From DATLLN01 sp963720885 (lineage in GTDB: Bacteria; Actinomycetota; Thermoleophilia; Gaiellales; JAICJC01): a stretch of DNA of 64,000 nt. The stretch spans positions 682,001-746,000 of the forward strand of contig CAVRGW010000005.1 of the NCBI GenBank assembly GCA_963720885.1, read 5' to 3'. Each line of letters starts with the position of its first letter. Positions within the stretch are counted from its first letter, which is position 1. Below, one piece after another: positions 49,430 through 59,016 of this stretch. Made by a program: the position numbers and the translations under genes. The notes below the pieces were generated by a model. That model did not search any database and had not been told where the DNA came from. It worked only from the letters and a program-made list of their open reading frames with translations.

Positions 49430-50011
49430 TCAGGCGGTGCGGCGCGGGTGCCGGCCGGCGCGGCCAAAGCCCTCACGCGCCAGCTCGGCCGCGACGATCT
49501 CGCGGGCCTTGTAGATCCGCCATTTGACGGTGGCCAGCGTGGTCTCCAGCGCGTCGGCGATCTCGGCGTACGACAGGCCGACCACATCGCGCAGCAGCAG
49601 CGCCATCTTGAGGTCGACGTTGAGCGAGCCGATCGCGCGCCAGACGACGTCCATCTCCTCGACCGAATCGGCCGGCACCATGGCCAGCGACAGATGCGGG
49701 ACGGACTCGATGTCGACCGGCGGGCGGCCGCGGCGCTCCCGTGCGCGGAGCTCATCCACCACCCGGTGCTTGGCGACCTGGAACAGCCAGGTCGTGAACT
49801 GGCAGCGGCTGTCGAACCCTGGCAGCGCCTGATAGACGCGTAGGAAGACCTCCTGGCACAGGTCCTCGGCGAGCGACCGGTCGGCGCCCAGGACGCGGGC
49901 CACGTAGTTGTACAGCGGCGTCTGGTACTGGCGGACGATCAGCGCGAACGCGCGCTCGTCACCATGCCGGGCACGCCGGAGTACATCAGGATCGGGTTGG
50001 TCGAGTGCCAA
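49430..50011 (-). CDS. ECF-type RNA polymerase sigma factor
   Basis: 193 residues with region 2 (LAEDLCQEVFLRVYQALPGFD, CQFTTWLFQVAKHRVVDE) and region 4 (DLKMALLLRDVVGLSYAEIADAL..TVKWRIYKAREIV). Regions 1 and 3 are absent, as in ECF (sigma-E type) factors that answer extracytoplasmic stress. No anti-sigma gene is adjacent. It precedes gpmI on the same strand by reading direction but with separate orientation of function. Confidence 0.9.
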   Translation of the reverse strand: MALDQPDPDVLRRARHGDERAFALIVRQYQTPLYNYVARVLGADRSLAEDLCQEVFLRVYQALPGFDSRCQFTTWLFQVAKHRVVDELRARERRGRPPVDIESVPHLSLAMVPADSVEEMDVVWRAIGSLNVDLKMALLLRDVVGLSYAEIADALETTLATVKWRIYKAREIVAAELAREGFGRAGRHPRRTA

Positions 50012-50042
50012 GTGCGTCGGGGTCTACGGGAACCGCGCATGA

Positions 50043-51554
50043 CTATACACCGTGTACAGGTGGTGACACCAGGAGCGACATCCCGGCCATCACCGCAGGC
50101 TGGTCGACGCCCAGCAGCTGGAGCAGGGTCGGCGCCACATCGGAGAGGCGTCCCCCGTCTCGCAGAGCCAGATCCTGGCCGCCCACCAGCACCACCGGCA
50201 CCGGATTGGTGGTGTGCGCGGTGTGCGGCGATCCGTCGGAATCCAGCATCTGCTCGGCGTTGCCGTGGTCGGCTGTGACCAGGCACACGCCGCCGGCCGC
50301 CTCCACCGCCTCCAGCACCTGGCCCAGGCAGCGGTCGACGGTCTCGACGGCCTCGACCACGGCCGGGATCACCCCGGAGTGCCCGACCATGTCTGCGTTG
50401 GCAAAGTTGACCAGGCCGAACCCGTAGCCGCCCGACCCGATGCCTTCAGAGAAGACGCGGGCCACCTCCGGCCCGCTCATCGCGGGCTTCAGGTCGTACG
50501 TCGGCACATCCCGCGGCGACTGCACCAGCTCCCACTCTTCACCCCGGCTGCGGTGCTCACTGCCGCCGTCGAAGAAGTACGTGACGTGGGGGTACTTCTC
50601 GGTCTCGGCGACATGCAGCTGCTCGATCCCGGCGGCGGCGAGCGTCGCCGCCAGCACGGCGTCGAGCGACTCCGATGGGTAGGCGACCGGCGCGTCGAAC
50701 TCCTCGGCGTACTCCGTCATCTGCACCAGGTGCGGCCGCGGCGGATCGGTCCCGCGGTCGAACTCGGCGAACCCGGGCTCGATCAGGGCGCGCACCAGCT
50801 GCCGTGCGCGGTCGGGCCGGAAGTTGAAGTAGACCACCGAGTCTCCGTCGCGGACGCGGCCGGCGGACGGATCGCCGATCACCACCGGCTCGACGAACTC
50901 GTCCGTGACGCCCGCCTCGTAGCTGGCGCGGACGGCCGCCGCCGGATCGTCGGCGCGCGCGCCGGCACCGTGGACGATCGCGTCATACGCTCGCTTGGTG
51001 CGATCCCACCGCCTGTCCCGGTCCATCGCGTAGTAGCGGCCGCACACCGTTCCCACGTTAGGCACCCGCTCCAGGAACCCCGCACCGCTGGTCGGCGAGA
51101 CGTCCCGGCCATCGGTGAACGCATGCACGTGGACGTGCTCGACGCCTTCTCGTCGTGCCAGCGCGATCAGCGCCAGCAGGTGGTCGATGTGGCTGTGCAC
51201 CCCGCCGTCCGAGACCAGACCCATCAGATGCAGCGCCGACCCGCGCCCGCGGCGGCAGGCGTCGACGAGCACGTCGTTCTCGAAGAACCCACCGGACGCG
51301 ACGTCGTCGGAGATCCGGACGAGGTCCTGGCGGACGACCCGGCCGGCGCCGAGGTTGAGATGGCCGACCTCGGAGTTCCCCTGCTGGCCGTCGGGCAGCC
51401 CGACGGCGCGGCCGGACGCCTCCAGCGTCGAGTGCGGCCAGCCGGCCCAGATCCGGTCGAACACGGGCGTGTCGGCAAGGTCGACGGCGTTGCCCGGGCC
51501 GGGAGGGGCGAGCCCCCACCCGTCGAGCACGACCAGCGCGACCGGCGAGATCAT
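50043..51554 (-). CDS. gpmI: 2,3-bisphosphoglycerate-independent phosphoglycerate mutase
   Basis: 503 residues. LDGWGLAPPGPGNAV with the metal Asp, GNSEVGHLNLGAGR with the catalytic Ser, FTDGRDVSPTSG, and late TADHGNAEQM. It interconverts 3- and 2-phosphoglycerate with two metal ions and needs no 2,3-DPG cofactor, which leaves the cDPG route at 2.4-4.6 kb as a side path rather than a cofactor supply. ATG 51554 overlaps the tpiA stop. Last gene of the glycolytic operon. Confidence 0.94.
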   Translation of the reverse strand: MISPVALVVLDGWGLAPPGPGNAVDLADTPVFDRIWAGWPHSTLEASGRAVGLPDGQQGNSEVGHLNLGAGRVVRQDLVRISDDVASGGFFENDVLVDACRRGRGSALHLMGLVSDGGVHSHIDHLLALIALARREGVEHVHVHAFTDGRDVSPTSGAGFLERVPNVGTVCGRYYAMDRDRRWDRTKRAYDAIVHGAGARADDPAAAVRASYEAGVTDEFVEPVVIGDPSAGRVRDGDSVVYFNFRPDRARQLVRALIEPGFAEFDRGTDPPRPHLVQMTEYAEEFDAPVAYPSESLDAVLAATLAAAGIEQLHVAETEKYPHVTYFFDGGSEHRSRGEEWELVQSPRDVPTYDLKPAMSGPEVARVFSEGIGSGGYGFGLVNFANADMVGHSGVIPAVVEAVETVDRCLGQVLEAVEAAGGVCLVTADHGNAEQMLDSDGSPHTAHTTNPVPVVLVGGQDLALRDGGRLSDVAPTLLQLLGVDQPAVMAGMSLLVSPPVHGV

Positions 51555-52282
51555 CCCGCCGCGGCGACGATCGCCAGAAACGGCTCGGCGTCGAGGCTGG
51601 CTCCGCCGATCAGGCCGCCGTCGATGTCCGGCTGCGCGAGCAACTCCCCCGCGTTCTCCGGCTTCATGCTGCCGCCGTACTGGATCCGTGTGGCCTCGCG
51701 GACGGCGTCCGGGAGCAGGCCGCGGATGAAGGCGTGCGCCTCCTCGGCCATCTCCGGCGTCGCCGTCCGGCCCGTGCCGATCGCCCAGATCGGCTCGTAG
51801 GCAATCGTCACGACCCGGTCGCCCGCAGGCCCGAGCCCGGTGGTCACCTGACGCTCCAGCACCGACTCCGTCCGGCCCGCCTCCCGCTCGGCCTCGGACT
51901 CGCCGACGGCAAGGATCACCTCGAGGCCGGCGTCCAGCGCCGCGGACAGCTTCTCGGCCAGCGCCGAGTCGGTCTCCGCGTAGTGCTGCCGCCGCTCGGA
52001 GTGGCCGAGCAGCACGCCGTCGACGCCGAGGTCGAGCAGCATCGGCGCGGAGATCTCGCCGGTGAACGCGCCCTGCGGGAGCTGATGCATGTTCTGCGCG
52101 AACACCCGCAGCGGCGTGCCCGCAGCCGCGTCGACGCTCGTCGCCAGCGCGGTGAACGGCGCGCAGACCGCGACGTCGACGCCGGCAGGCACCCGGACGG
52201 CCAGCGCGGGGACGAATGCGCCGGCCTCCGACGCCGTCTTGTGCATCTTCCAGTTGCCGGCGACGAACGGGCGCCGGCTCAT
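51551..52282 (-). CDS. tpiA: Triosephosphate isomerase
   Basis: 243 residues, TIM barrel. GNWKMH with the catalytic Lys, GHSERR with the catalytic His, AYEPIWAIGTG with the catalytic Glu, and GGAS in the phosphate loop. It interconverts dihydroxyacetone phosphate and glyceraldehyde 3-phosphate. Joined to pgk upstream and gpmI downstream by ATGA overlaps, so expression is tightly coupled. Confidence 0.95.
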   Translation of the reverse strand: MSRRPFVAGNWKMHKTASEAGAFVPALAVRVPAGVDVAVCAPFTALATSVDAAAGTPLRVFAQNMHQLPQGAFTGEISAPMLLDLGVDGVLLGHSERRQHYAETDSALAEKLSAALDAGLEVILAVGESEAEREAGRTESVLERQVTTGLGPAGDRVVTIAYEPIWAIGTGRTATPEMAEEAHAFIRGLLPDAVREATRIQYGGSMKPENAGELLAQPDIDGGLIGGASLDAEPFLAIVAAAG

Positions 52283-53421
52283 GCGGTGGCCTTCTCCAGC
52301 GCAGCGACACCCGGCAGCTCGTGGCCCTCGACCAGCTCCAGAGCCGCACCGCCGCCGGTCGAGACGTGCGTGATCCGCTCTGCGACCCCGGCCCGGTTGA
52401 CCGCCGCGACCGAGTCGCCGCCGCCGACCACCGAGACGGCGCCGGAGTCGGCGACCGCGTCGGCGATGCCGATCGTGCCGCCGGCGAACGGCTCCAGCTC
52501 GAACACGCCCATCGGACCGTTCCAGAAGATCGTCTTGGCGGCGCCCAGCCGCTGCGCGTACAGCTGCACCGTGCGCGGCCCGACGTCCAGCCCCATCCAG
52601 TCGTCGGGGATCGCATCGGCGTCGACCGTGCGGTAGTCAGCATCGACAGCGAACCGGTCGGCGACGATCACGTCCACCGGCAGCACCAGCTCACAGCCGC
52701 GCTCCGCTGCGTCGGCCATCGCCCGGCGGGCGATCTCCTGGCCGTCCGCGTCCTCGTGCCGGGACGCACCGACGCCCAGCCCCCTGGCGGCGAAGAACGT
52801 GAACGCCATGGCGCCACCGATCAGAATGGTGTCCGCCAGCTCGGTGAAGCGGTCGATGACGCCGATCTTGTCGGCCACCTTGACGCCGCCGATCACCACC
52901 ACGAACGGGTGCTCGGGCTCGTCGAGGATGCGGTGGAAGGCGTCCAGCTCGGCCGCCAGCAGCAGTCCGGCCCACGCCGGGAGCAGGTGTGCGACACCCT
53001 CGGTCGAGGCATGCGCACGGTGGGCGGCGCCGAACGCGTCGTCGACGTACTCGTCGTTGTCGTCGGCCAGCTCCCGGGCGAACCCGGGATCGTTGGCCTC
53101 CTCCCGCGGGTCGAACCGCAGGTTCTCGAGCAGCCGCAGGTCGCCGTCCTCGCCGCCGAAGGCGACCGGCCGGCCGAGTAGCTCGGCGATCCGGTCGGCC
53201 ACCGGCCGCAGGGACAGCGCGGGATCGGGCCGGCCCTTGGGCCTGCCCAGGTGCGAGCACATGGTGACCTTCGCCCCGCGGTCGAGCAACAGCTCGACGG
53301 TCGGCATCGCCTTGCGGATGCGCGTGTCGTCGACGACAGCGCCGGCCTCCAGCGGCACGTTCAGGTCGGCACGCACCAGCACCCGCTTGCCGGCCGCGTC
53401 CAGGTCGCGGACGGTGCGCAT
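52279..53421 (-). CDS. pgk: Phosphoglycerate kinase
   Basis: 380 residues. RVLVRADLNVPLEAG (substrate site), SHLGRPKG, and the C-terminal nucleotide segments GGAMAFTFFAARG, GPMGVFELEPF and GGGDSVAAV. It transfers phosphate from 1,3-bisphosphoglycerate to ADP. ATG 53421 overlaps the gap stop (ATGA). Upstream in-frame residues lie inside gap and are rejected. Confidence 0.95.
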   Translation of the reverse strand: MRTVRDLDAAGKRVLVRADLNVPLEAGAVVDDTRIRKAMPTVELLLDRGAKVTMCSHLGRPKGRPDPALSLRPVADRIAELLGRPVAFGGEDGDLRLLENLRFDPREEANDPGFARELADDNDEYVDDAFGAAHRAHASTEGVAHLLPAWAGLLLAAELDAFHRILDEPEHPFVVVIGGVKVADKIGVIDRFTELADTILIGGAMAFTFFAARGLGVGASRHEDADGQEIARRAMADAAERGCELVLPVDVIVADRFAVDADYRTVDADAIPDDWMGLDVGPRTVQLYAQRLGAAKTIFWNGPMGVFELEPFAGGTIGIADAVADSGAVSVVGGGDSVAAVNRAGVAERITHVSTGGGAALELVEGHELPGVAALEKATA

Positions 53422-54420
53422 CACGCGATCTTCGAGACCAGGTCGACGACCCGGTTCGAGTAGCCCCACTCATTGTCGTACCAGGAAACGACCTTGATGA
53501 GGTTGCCGCTCGCCATGGTCAGGCTGGAGTCGAAGATGGAGCTGTACGAGGAGCCGACGATGTCGGTGGAGACGATTCGGGTCGGACGTGTACTGGAGGA
53601 TGCCCTCCAGCCGGCCAGTGTCCGCCGCGGCTTCGAACGCGCCGTTGACCTCGTCCCGGGTGACCTCGCGGTCGAGTACGGCGACCAGGTCGGTGACCGA
53701 GCCGTCCTGCACCGGAACCCGCATCGAGATGCCGTCGAGCTTGCCCAGCAGATCGGGCAGGACCAGGCCGATGGCCTTGGCGGCCCCGGTCGACGTCGGG
53801 ATGATGTTGGCGGCGGCCGACCGGGCGCGGCGCAGGTCGGAGTGCGGCGCATCGAGGATCTGCTGGTCGTTGGTGTAGGCGTGCGTGGTCGTCATGTACC
53901 CCTGCTTGATCCCGAACGAGTCGACCAGCACCTTGGCCAGCGGGGCCAGGCAGTTGGTCGTGCACGACGCGTTGGAGATCACGTGGTGCTGGTCGGCGTC
54001 GTACTGATCGTCGTTCACGCCGATGCAGACGGTGATGTCGGGGCCGGTCGCTGGGGCCGAGATGACGACCTTGCGGGCACCTGCCTCGAGGTGCTTTGCC
54101 GCACCTTCGCGCTTGGTGAAGAACCCGGTCGACTCGACGACCAACTCGACGCCCATGTCCCTCCACGGCAACGCCGCCGGATCTCGCTCGGAGAGCACCG
54201 CCACGTCCTTGCCGTCGACCACGAGCTTGCCGTCGCCGGCCTCAACCGTGCCCGGATAGCGCCCGTGGACTGAGTCGTAACGCAGCAGGTGCGCAAGCGT
54301 CGCGGCGCTGGTGAGGTCGTTCACCGCCACGATCTCGAAGCCCGTATCCCGGCCTCTGGCGGCCCGAAACACGTTCCGGCCGATGCGGCCGAACCCGTTG
54401 ATCGCAACGCGAACGCTCAT
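53421..54420 (-). CDS. gap: Glyceraldehyde-3-phosphate dehydrogenase, frame broken near 53576
   Basis: The N-terminal frame from ATG 54420 has the NAD motif INGFGRIGRN, catalytic SNASCTTNCLAPL, and TGAAKAIGLVLP. Near codon 282 one extra T (TT at 53576-53577) breaks the frame; the true C-terminus IVSTDIVGSSYSSIF..WYDNEWGYSNRVVDL continues in the next frame to the TGA at 53421. With the extra base removed it is a normal-length GapA of about 332 residues. GGGGAG lies 7 bases before the ATG, and TAGACT near 54460-54465 may be the -10 of the operon. Confidence 0.92.
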
Positions 54421-54493
54421 CCGAAGTCTCCCCTCGTGGTTGCCATAAGGCGGGAGAGGAGTCTACCGGAGGAGCGTCCCGGGAAGTCCCGGG

Positions 54494-54575
54494 GTCCTGT
54501 GGGTGGCGGCAAGATCGGGCAGCAACCGATGGGGTCAGGTCAGTCGCGCGAGGGATGCGCTGCCACCCACAGGAC
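54494..54575. repeat. 14-bp inverted repeat enclosing GGGGTCAGG
   Basis: GTCCTGTGGGTGGC (54494-54507) and GCCACCCACAGGAC (54562-54575) are perfectly complementary, 54 bases apart, and enclose a GGGGTCAGG half-site near 54530. It lies between whiA and gap. It may be a mobile-type repeat or a terminator/attenuator region before the glycolytic operon. Confidence 0.65.
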
Positions 54576-54664
54576 AGTGATCTGATGATGGCCCGGAAGC
54601 CGAAAGCTGGGCACCCCCTAAAAGGGTGATTTTGAGGTTTTTGTAAGCACTTGTTAGCGATACC

Positions 54665-55570
54665 TCACGGCGCCAGCGCCAGAATCGCCCGCATCCGGCG
54701 GGCGACGGTCGACTTGGTGAGCGGCGGCTGGGCGGCCCGCGCCAGCTCGGACAGCGAGCTCGACGGATGCTTGAGCCGCAGCTCGGCGACCTCCCGCAGC
54801 GACGGCGAGAGCCGGTCAAGGTCGAGTGTCGCGATCGCCTCGCGCTGCCGGTGGGCGGCCGTGCTGGTGCGCTCGAGGTTGGCGCGATCGCAGTTCGTGA
54901 GCCGATTCGCGCGCTCCAGCGTCCGCGCCATCACCTCCGCCTCGTCGGCCGAGAGGGCGGCGTCCTGCGCCCCGATGTGGACGAGCAGGTCGCGGATCGT
55001 CTCCCGTCGCTTGGTGTAGGCGATGGCGTGCGCCCGCCGAGCCGCGGGTCGCAGACGGAAGCCGTCCTCGGCGGCGATCGCGCACAGCATCCCCGCCACC
55101 TCCACATCCGGCGCACGCAGCTCGAGGTGCGCCGGCCGCCGCGGGGCGGATACCGAACCCGCCGCGACGAACCAGCCGCGCAGGAACGAGCCGCGGCAGC
55201 AGGCCTTCCCAACCACCCTGCGGGGCGGCGTGCGCAGCGGTGCCAGCGTCGACGACAGCACTCCGACCTCGTGGAGCAGCTGCAGCGAGCGGTCGCCCGC
55301 CAGCCTCAGCCGCACGAGGTTGCGGCGATGCAGCCGCCGCTCCCGGAACGAGACGATCTCGGCATCCGCTCCGCGACGGCGGACGATCGAGAACGCCAGC
55401 CGCGCGGCAGCCGGGTCGGCCAGCTCCAGCACAACGGCCAGCTCGCCGTGTCCGCGCACCTGGATCGAACCCGCGCCTCGAATCAGGCCCGACAGCAGCG
55501 CGTCGCGGCAGCATGCGCGCGACGGCTGGCGTCCGACCAGCTCTCGCCGGACGTCCTCACTGAACGTCAT
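54665..55570 (-). CDS. whiA: Sporulation-type regulator WhiA
   Basis: 301 residues. An N-terminal LAGLIDADG-like part (SRACCRDALLSGLIRGAGSIQ, CCRGSFLRGWFVAAGSVS) is joined to a C-terminal helix-turn-helix (LSELARAAQPPLTKSTVARRMRAIL). WhiA is a widespread Gram-positive DNA-binding protein that controls division or sporulation genes in actinobacteria. ATG 55570 overlaps yvcK by 14 bases, the conserved yvcK-whiA order. Confidence 0.93.
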   Translation of the reverse strand: MTFSEDVRRELVGRQPSRACCRDALLSGLIRGAGSIQVRGHGELAVVLELADPAAARLAFSIVRRRGADAEIVSFRERRLHRRNLVRLRLAGDRSLQLLHEVGVLSSTLAPLRTPPRRVVGKACCRGSFLRGWFVAAGSVSAPRRPAHLELRAPDVEVAGMLCAIAAEDGFRLRPAARRAHAIAYTKRRETIRDLLVHIGAQDAALSADEAEVMARTLERANRLTNCDRANLERTSTAAHRQREAIATLDLDRLSPSLREVAELRLKHPSSSLSELARAAQPPLTKSTVARRMRAILALAP

Positions 55571-56537
55571 CCTCGGGCCTCCAGCGGGACAGGCGGACGA
55601 GCGTCCGCGCGAGCCGGTCGGAGTCGTGCTGCCACTCGCCGGCCAGCCGGGCGCCGAACACGCGGACGCCCAGCCGGCGGAGTCCACCCCGGTCGACCGG
55701 CACCGGCTCGCCGTGCTCCGCCCGGTTGCGGCTGACCAGCACACCGTCGATCAGGTCGGAGCCGACGTGCTCGTAGATCCGGGCGATGTGATCGGATGCC
55801 CGGTAGCCCTCGGTCTCGCCCGGCTGCTGCAGCAGGTTGCAGACGTAGATGCGCGGCACGCGGGCCGCCCGCACCGCCTCCCGGATGCCTGGGACGAGCA
55901 GCGGGGGCAGCGTGCTGGTGAACAGGCTGCCCGGGCCCATCACGATCAGATCCGCTCGCTCGATGGCGGCCAGCGAGCGCGGGTGAGCGCGCGGGTCGGG
56001 AGGGTCGAGCCGGACGGTCTTGACCGGCGAGCCGTCGGCCGCGATCGCGGTCTCGCCGCGCACCGTCCGGCCGTCCTCGACCTCGGCCACCAGCTCGACG
56101 ATGTCGGTGGTGCTGGGCACCACCCGGCCGGCCACCGCCAGCACCCGCGCGGACTCGGACACGGCCTGGTCGAACGATCCCAGCAGGTCGGTCAGCCCGG
56201 CCAGGAACAGGTTGCCGAACGTGTGCCCGGACAGCTCTCCGGTCGCGAAGCGGTGCTCGAACAGCGTGCCGACCAGCGACTCGTCCTCGGCCAGCGCCGA
56301 GAGGCAGTGGCGCACGTCCCCCGGCGCCGGCATCCCGAAATCGCGGCGCAGCCGGCCGGAGCTGCCGCCGTCGTCCGTGGTGGTGACAACCGCCGTCACG
56401 GCGGCGGCCCGCTTGAGCCCCCGCAGGATCATCGACAGCCCGGTGCCGCCGCCCAGGCAGACGACACGCGGGCTGGTGCGGCGGCGGCGCGCCGCCGACA
56501 GCTCGACCTGAGGCGGGTCCTCGGGGATCAACGGCAT
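55557..56537 (-). CDS. yvcK: YvcK/GlmR-type CofD-like protein
   Basis: 326 residues. VVCLGGGTGLSMILRGLK opens a CofD-like Rossmann fold, followed by TTTDDGGSSGRLRRDFG, SGHTFGNLFLAGL and IVMGPGSLFTS. YvcK/GlmR controls carbon flow into cell-wall precursors and binds UDP-GlcNAc in studied species. The usual neighbour rapZ is absent between it and uvrC; only about 10 bases separate the two genes. Confidence 0.92.
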   Translation of the reverse strand: MPLIPEDPPQVELSAARRRRTSPRVVCLGGGTGLSMILRGLKRAAAVTAVVTTTDDGGSSGRLRRDFGMPAPGDVRHCLSALAEDESLVGTLFEHRFATGELSGHTFGNLFLAGLTDLLGSFDQAVSESARVLAVAGRVVPSTTDIVELVAEVEDGRTVRGETAIAADGSPVKTVRLDPPDPRAHPRSLAAIERADLIVMGPGSLFTSTLPPLLVPGIREAVRAARVPRIYVCNLLQQPGETEGYRASDHIARIYEHVGSDLIDGVLVSRNRAEHGEPVPVDRGGLRRLGVRVFGARLAGEWQHDSDRLARTLVRLSRWRPEDDVQ

Positions 56538-56546
56538 CGGCGCAGG

Positions 56547-58422
56547 CTACCCAGTCTTGTGCAGCCTGTCGTGGATGCCGCGGCCGACCTTGGGCGGCAG
56601 GCCGGGCACGGCCTCGAGCTCCTGCCGGGACGCAGCGAGCAGCGCGTCGGCGGTCTGGAAGTGCTGCATCAGCAGGCGTTTGCTGGCAGGTCCGACGCCG
56701 GGCAGCGTGTTGAAGATCGAGTCGACCTGCTGCTTTCCTCGCCGCTGACGGTGGAACCCGAGCGCGAACCGGTGGGCCTCGTCGCGGATCCGCTGCAGCA
56801 GCTGCAGGCCCGGCCGAGTCGCGCGGCAGGCGGATCGGATCGGACCGGCCCGGCACGAACACCTCCTCCTCCCGCTTGGCCAGCGAGACCACGGCCACGC
56901 GCGGCAGGTCGTGCTCGGCCATCGCCTCCAGCGCGGCGCCCAGCTGGCCCTTGCCGCCGTCGATCACCACCAGGTTCGGGGCGGCCGCGAAGCTGCGCGT
57001 CGTAGGCGTCCGCGTCGACCGTTGTCATCCGCGCGAACCGCCGGCCGACCGCCTCGTGCATCATCGCGAAGTCGTCCTGCCCGCCCGTGTGGCGCATGCC
57101 GAACTTGCGGTAGTCGGAGCGCTTGGCGACGGCGTCCTCGAACACCACCATCGACGCGACGGGATTCGCGTCGCCGAGGTTGGAGATGTCGAAGCACTCG
57201 ATGCGAACCGGCAGCGATTCCAGGTTGAGCGACTCGCGCAGCTCCTCCAGCGCCTCGATCCGCCGCGCCCGAGTCCGCTGCGACATCAGCTTGTCGTGCG
57301 CCAGCGCCAGCTGCGCGTTCTTGGCGGCCAGCTCCGCCATCCGCCGCTTCTCGCCGCGCTGGGCGACGCGCACCTCGACCAGGCTCCCGCGCTGCTCGCC
57401 GAGGAAGCTCGCCAGCAGCTCCCGGTCCTCGAACGAGGACGGCACGATCACCTGCGGCGGGATCGCCGACCTGTCCGGCGTAGTACTCGAGCGCGAACCC
57501 CCACAGCACGTCGGACTCGGTGCCGCGCGCCGGCGTTCTCGAGGTACAGGCTGCGGCGATCGGACATCCGCCCGTCGCGCAGATGGAACAGCTGAACGTT
57601 GGCGGTGTCGCCGTCGACGGCAACGGCGAGCACGTCAGCGCTGCCGCCCGCCACATGGTCGGCCACCTGGCGCTCGGCCAGGTGGCGGACGGCGTTCAGG
57701 CGGTTGCGGTAGCGGGCCGCCTCCTCGAACTCCTGGCGACTCCGCGGCCTCCTTCATCCGCTGCTCGAGCTCGCCGCTCCAGCGGCCGCACGCGGCCGGA
57801 CAGGAACTCGATGATGCCGTCGATCACCTCGCGCGTAGTCCTCGCGAGAGATCAGCCCGACGCAGGGCGCCGCGCAGCGGCCGATGTGGTAGTCGAGGCA
57901 CGGCACGCCGGAGCGCCGGCCGGGCGTCGGGCCCTCGCACGGCCGGTACGGGAAGACCCGGTTCAGCACGTCGAGCGTCTCCCGCACCTTCTTCGCGCTC
58001 GAGTACGGCCCGAAGTAGCGCACGCCCTTGCGGTGCCGCTCGCGCGTGAACATCACGCGCGGGAACTCGTCGCCGATCGTCACCGCGATGTACGGGTACG
58101 ACTTGTCGTCGCGCAGGCGGATGTTGAACGGCGGGCGGTGCCGCTTGATCATGTTCTGCTCGAGCAGCAGCGCCTCGTTCTCCGTGCTGGCGGCGAGCAG
58201 CTCGATGTCGTCGATCCGCCCGACCAGCTCCGCCGTCTTCGCGATCGCGTACAGCTCGCGGCGGAAGTACGACTGCACCCGCTTGCGCAGCGACTTCGCC
58301 TTGCCGACGTACAGCACGTCGCCGTTCCCGTCCCGGAACAGGTACACGCCCGGGCTGTCCGGCAGGCTGGCGAGCCGAGCCTCCAGCCGCTCCTTGCGCT
58401 CCTCGCTCGATGTCGTCGCCAC
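56547..58422 (-). CDS. uvrC: Excinuclease ABC subunit C, frame broken seven times
   Basis: A UvrC of normal order and length can be read: GIY-YIG domain (LPDSPGVYLFRDGNGDVLYVGKA), Cys-rich CLDYHIGRCAAPC, UVR segment (EAARYRNRL), RNase H-like endonuclease (IECFDISNLGD, VIDGGKGQL) and (HhH)2 end (FNTLPGVGPASKRLL, AVPGLPPKVGR). One-base insertions break it near 57833, 57774, 57737, 57526, 57466, 56996 and 56814; removing each restores conserved residues. UvrC makes the dual incisions of nucleotide excision repair. Start GTG 58422 or 58443. Confidence 0.85.
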
Positions 58423-58503
58423 AGCCTGATCGTAGCGAGGCACTTCGCCCGTTCTGCGGATCCCGCGGAGCTATGCTCGGCATCCCGACCACGGAGGGAG
58501 CCC

Positions 58504-59016
58504 ATGGCAGTCGTCGACCAGTTTCTCGAGGCCAACCGCATCTACGCGCGGGGGTTCGGCGAGGGCGGCAAGCCCGCGCAGCCCGCCCGCCGGGCCGTGG
58601 TTGTGACGTGCATGGACGCACGCATCGACCCGGCGAAGATGCTCGGTCTGGAGATCGGCGACGCCCACGTCATTCGCAATGCCGGCGGCCGCGTGTCGGA
58701 CGATGCGATCCGCTCGCTGATCATCTCGACCACGGTGCTGGGCACGCGCGAGGTGGTCGTCATCCAGCACACCGACTGCGGCATGCTCTCACTCACGAAC
58801 GACCAGCTCCACCGGAAGCTTGCCGAGGAGCGGGGCACGGACGCGTCGGACATCGACTTCCTGCCGTTTCCCGACCTGCACGCGACCCTGCGGGAAGATG
58901 TGGAGCGGATCCGCGCGAACCCGCACCTCGACCCGACGATCACCGTGTCCGGGTATGTCTACGACGTCGACACGGGCGCGCTGACCGAGGTCGTCGCACC
59001 GCTCACCACGGCGTAG
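58504..59016 (+). CDS. Beta-class carbonic anhydrase
   Basis: 170 residues. Zinc ligands Cys 36, His 89 and Cys 92 in TCMDARID and HTDCGM, with the Asp38-Arg40 dyad. It interconverts CO2 and bicarbonate in the cytoplasm, as in the small actinobacterial beta-CAs. GGAGGGA lies 6 bases upstream of the ATG. Its stop overlaps the convergent NlpC/P60 gene by 14 bases. Confidence 0.92.
   Translation: MAVVDQFLEANRIYARGFGEGGKPAQPARRAVVVTCMDARIDPAKMLGLEIGDAHVIRNAGGRVSDDAIRSLIISTTVLGTREVVVIQHTDCGMLSLTNDQLHRKLAEERGTDASDIDFLPFPDLHATLREDVERIRANPHLDPTITVSGYVYDVDTGALTEVVAPLTTA

Noticed and set aside
56547..58422. Programmed ribosomal frameshifting in uvrC
   Set aside because: Seven +1 events without slippery sites or structures are not compatible with any known recoding; sequence error is far more likely.
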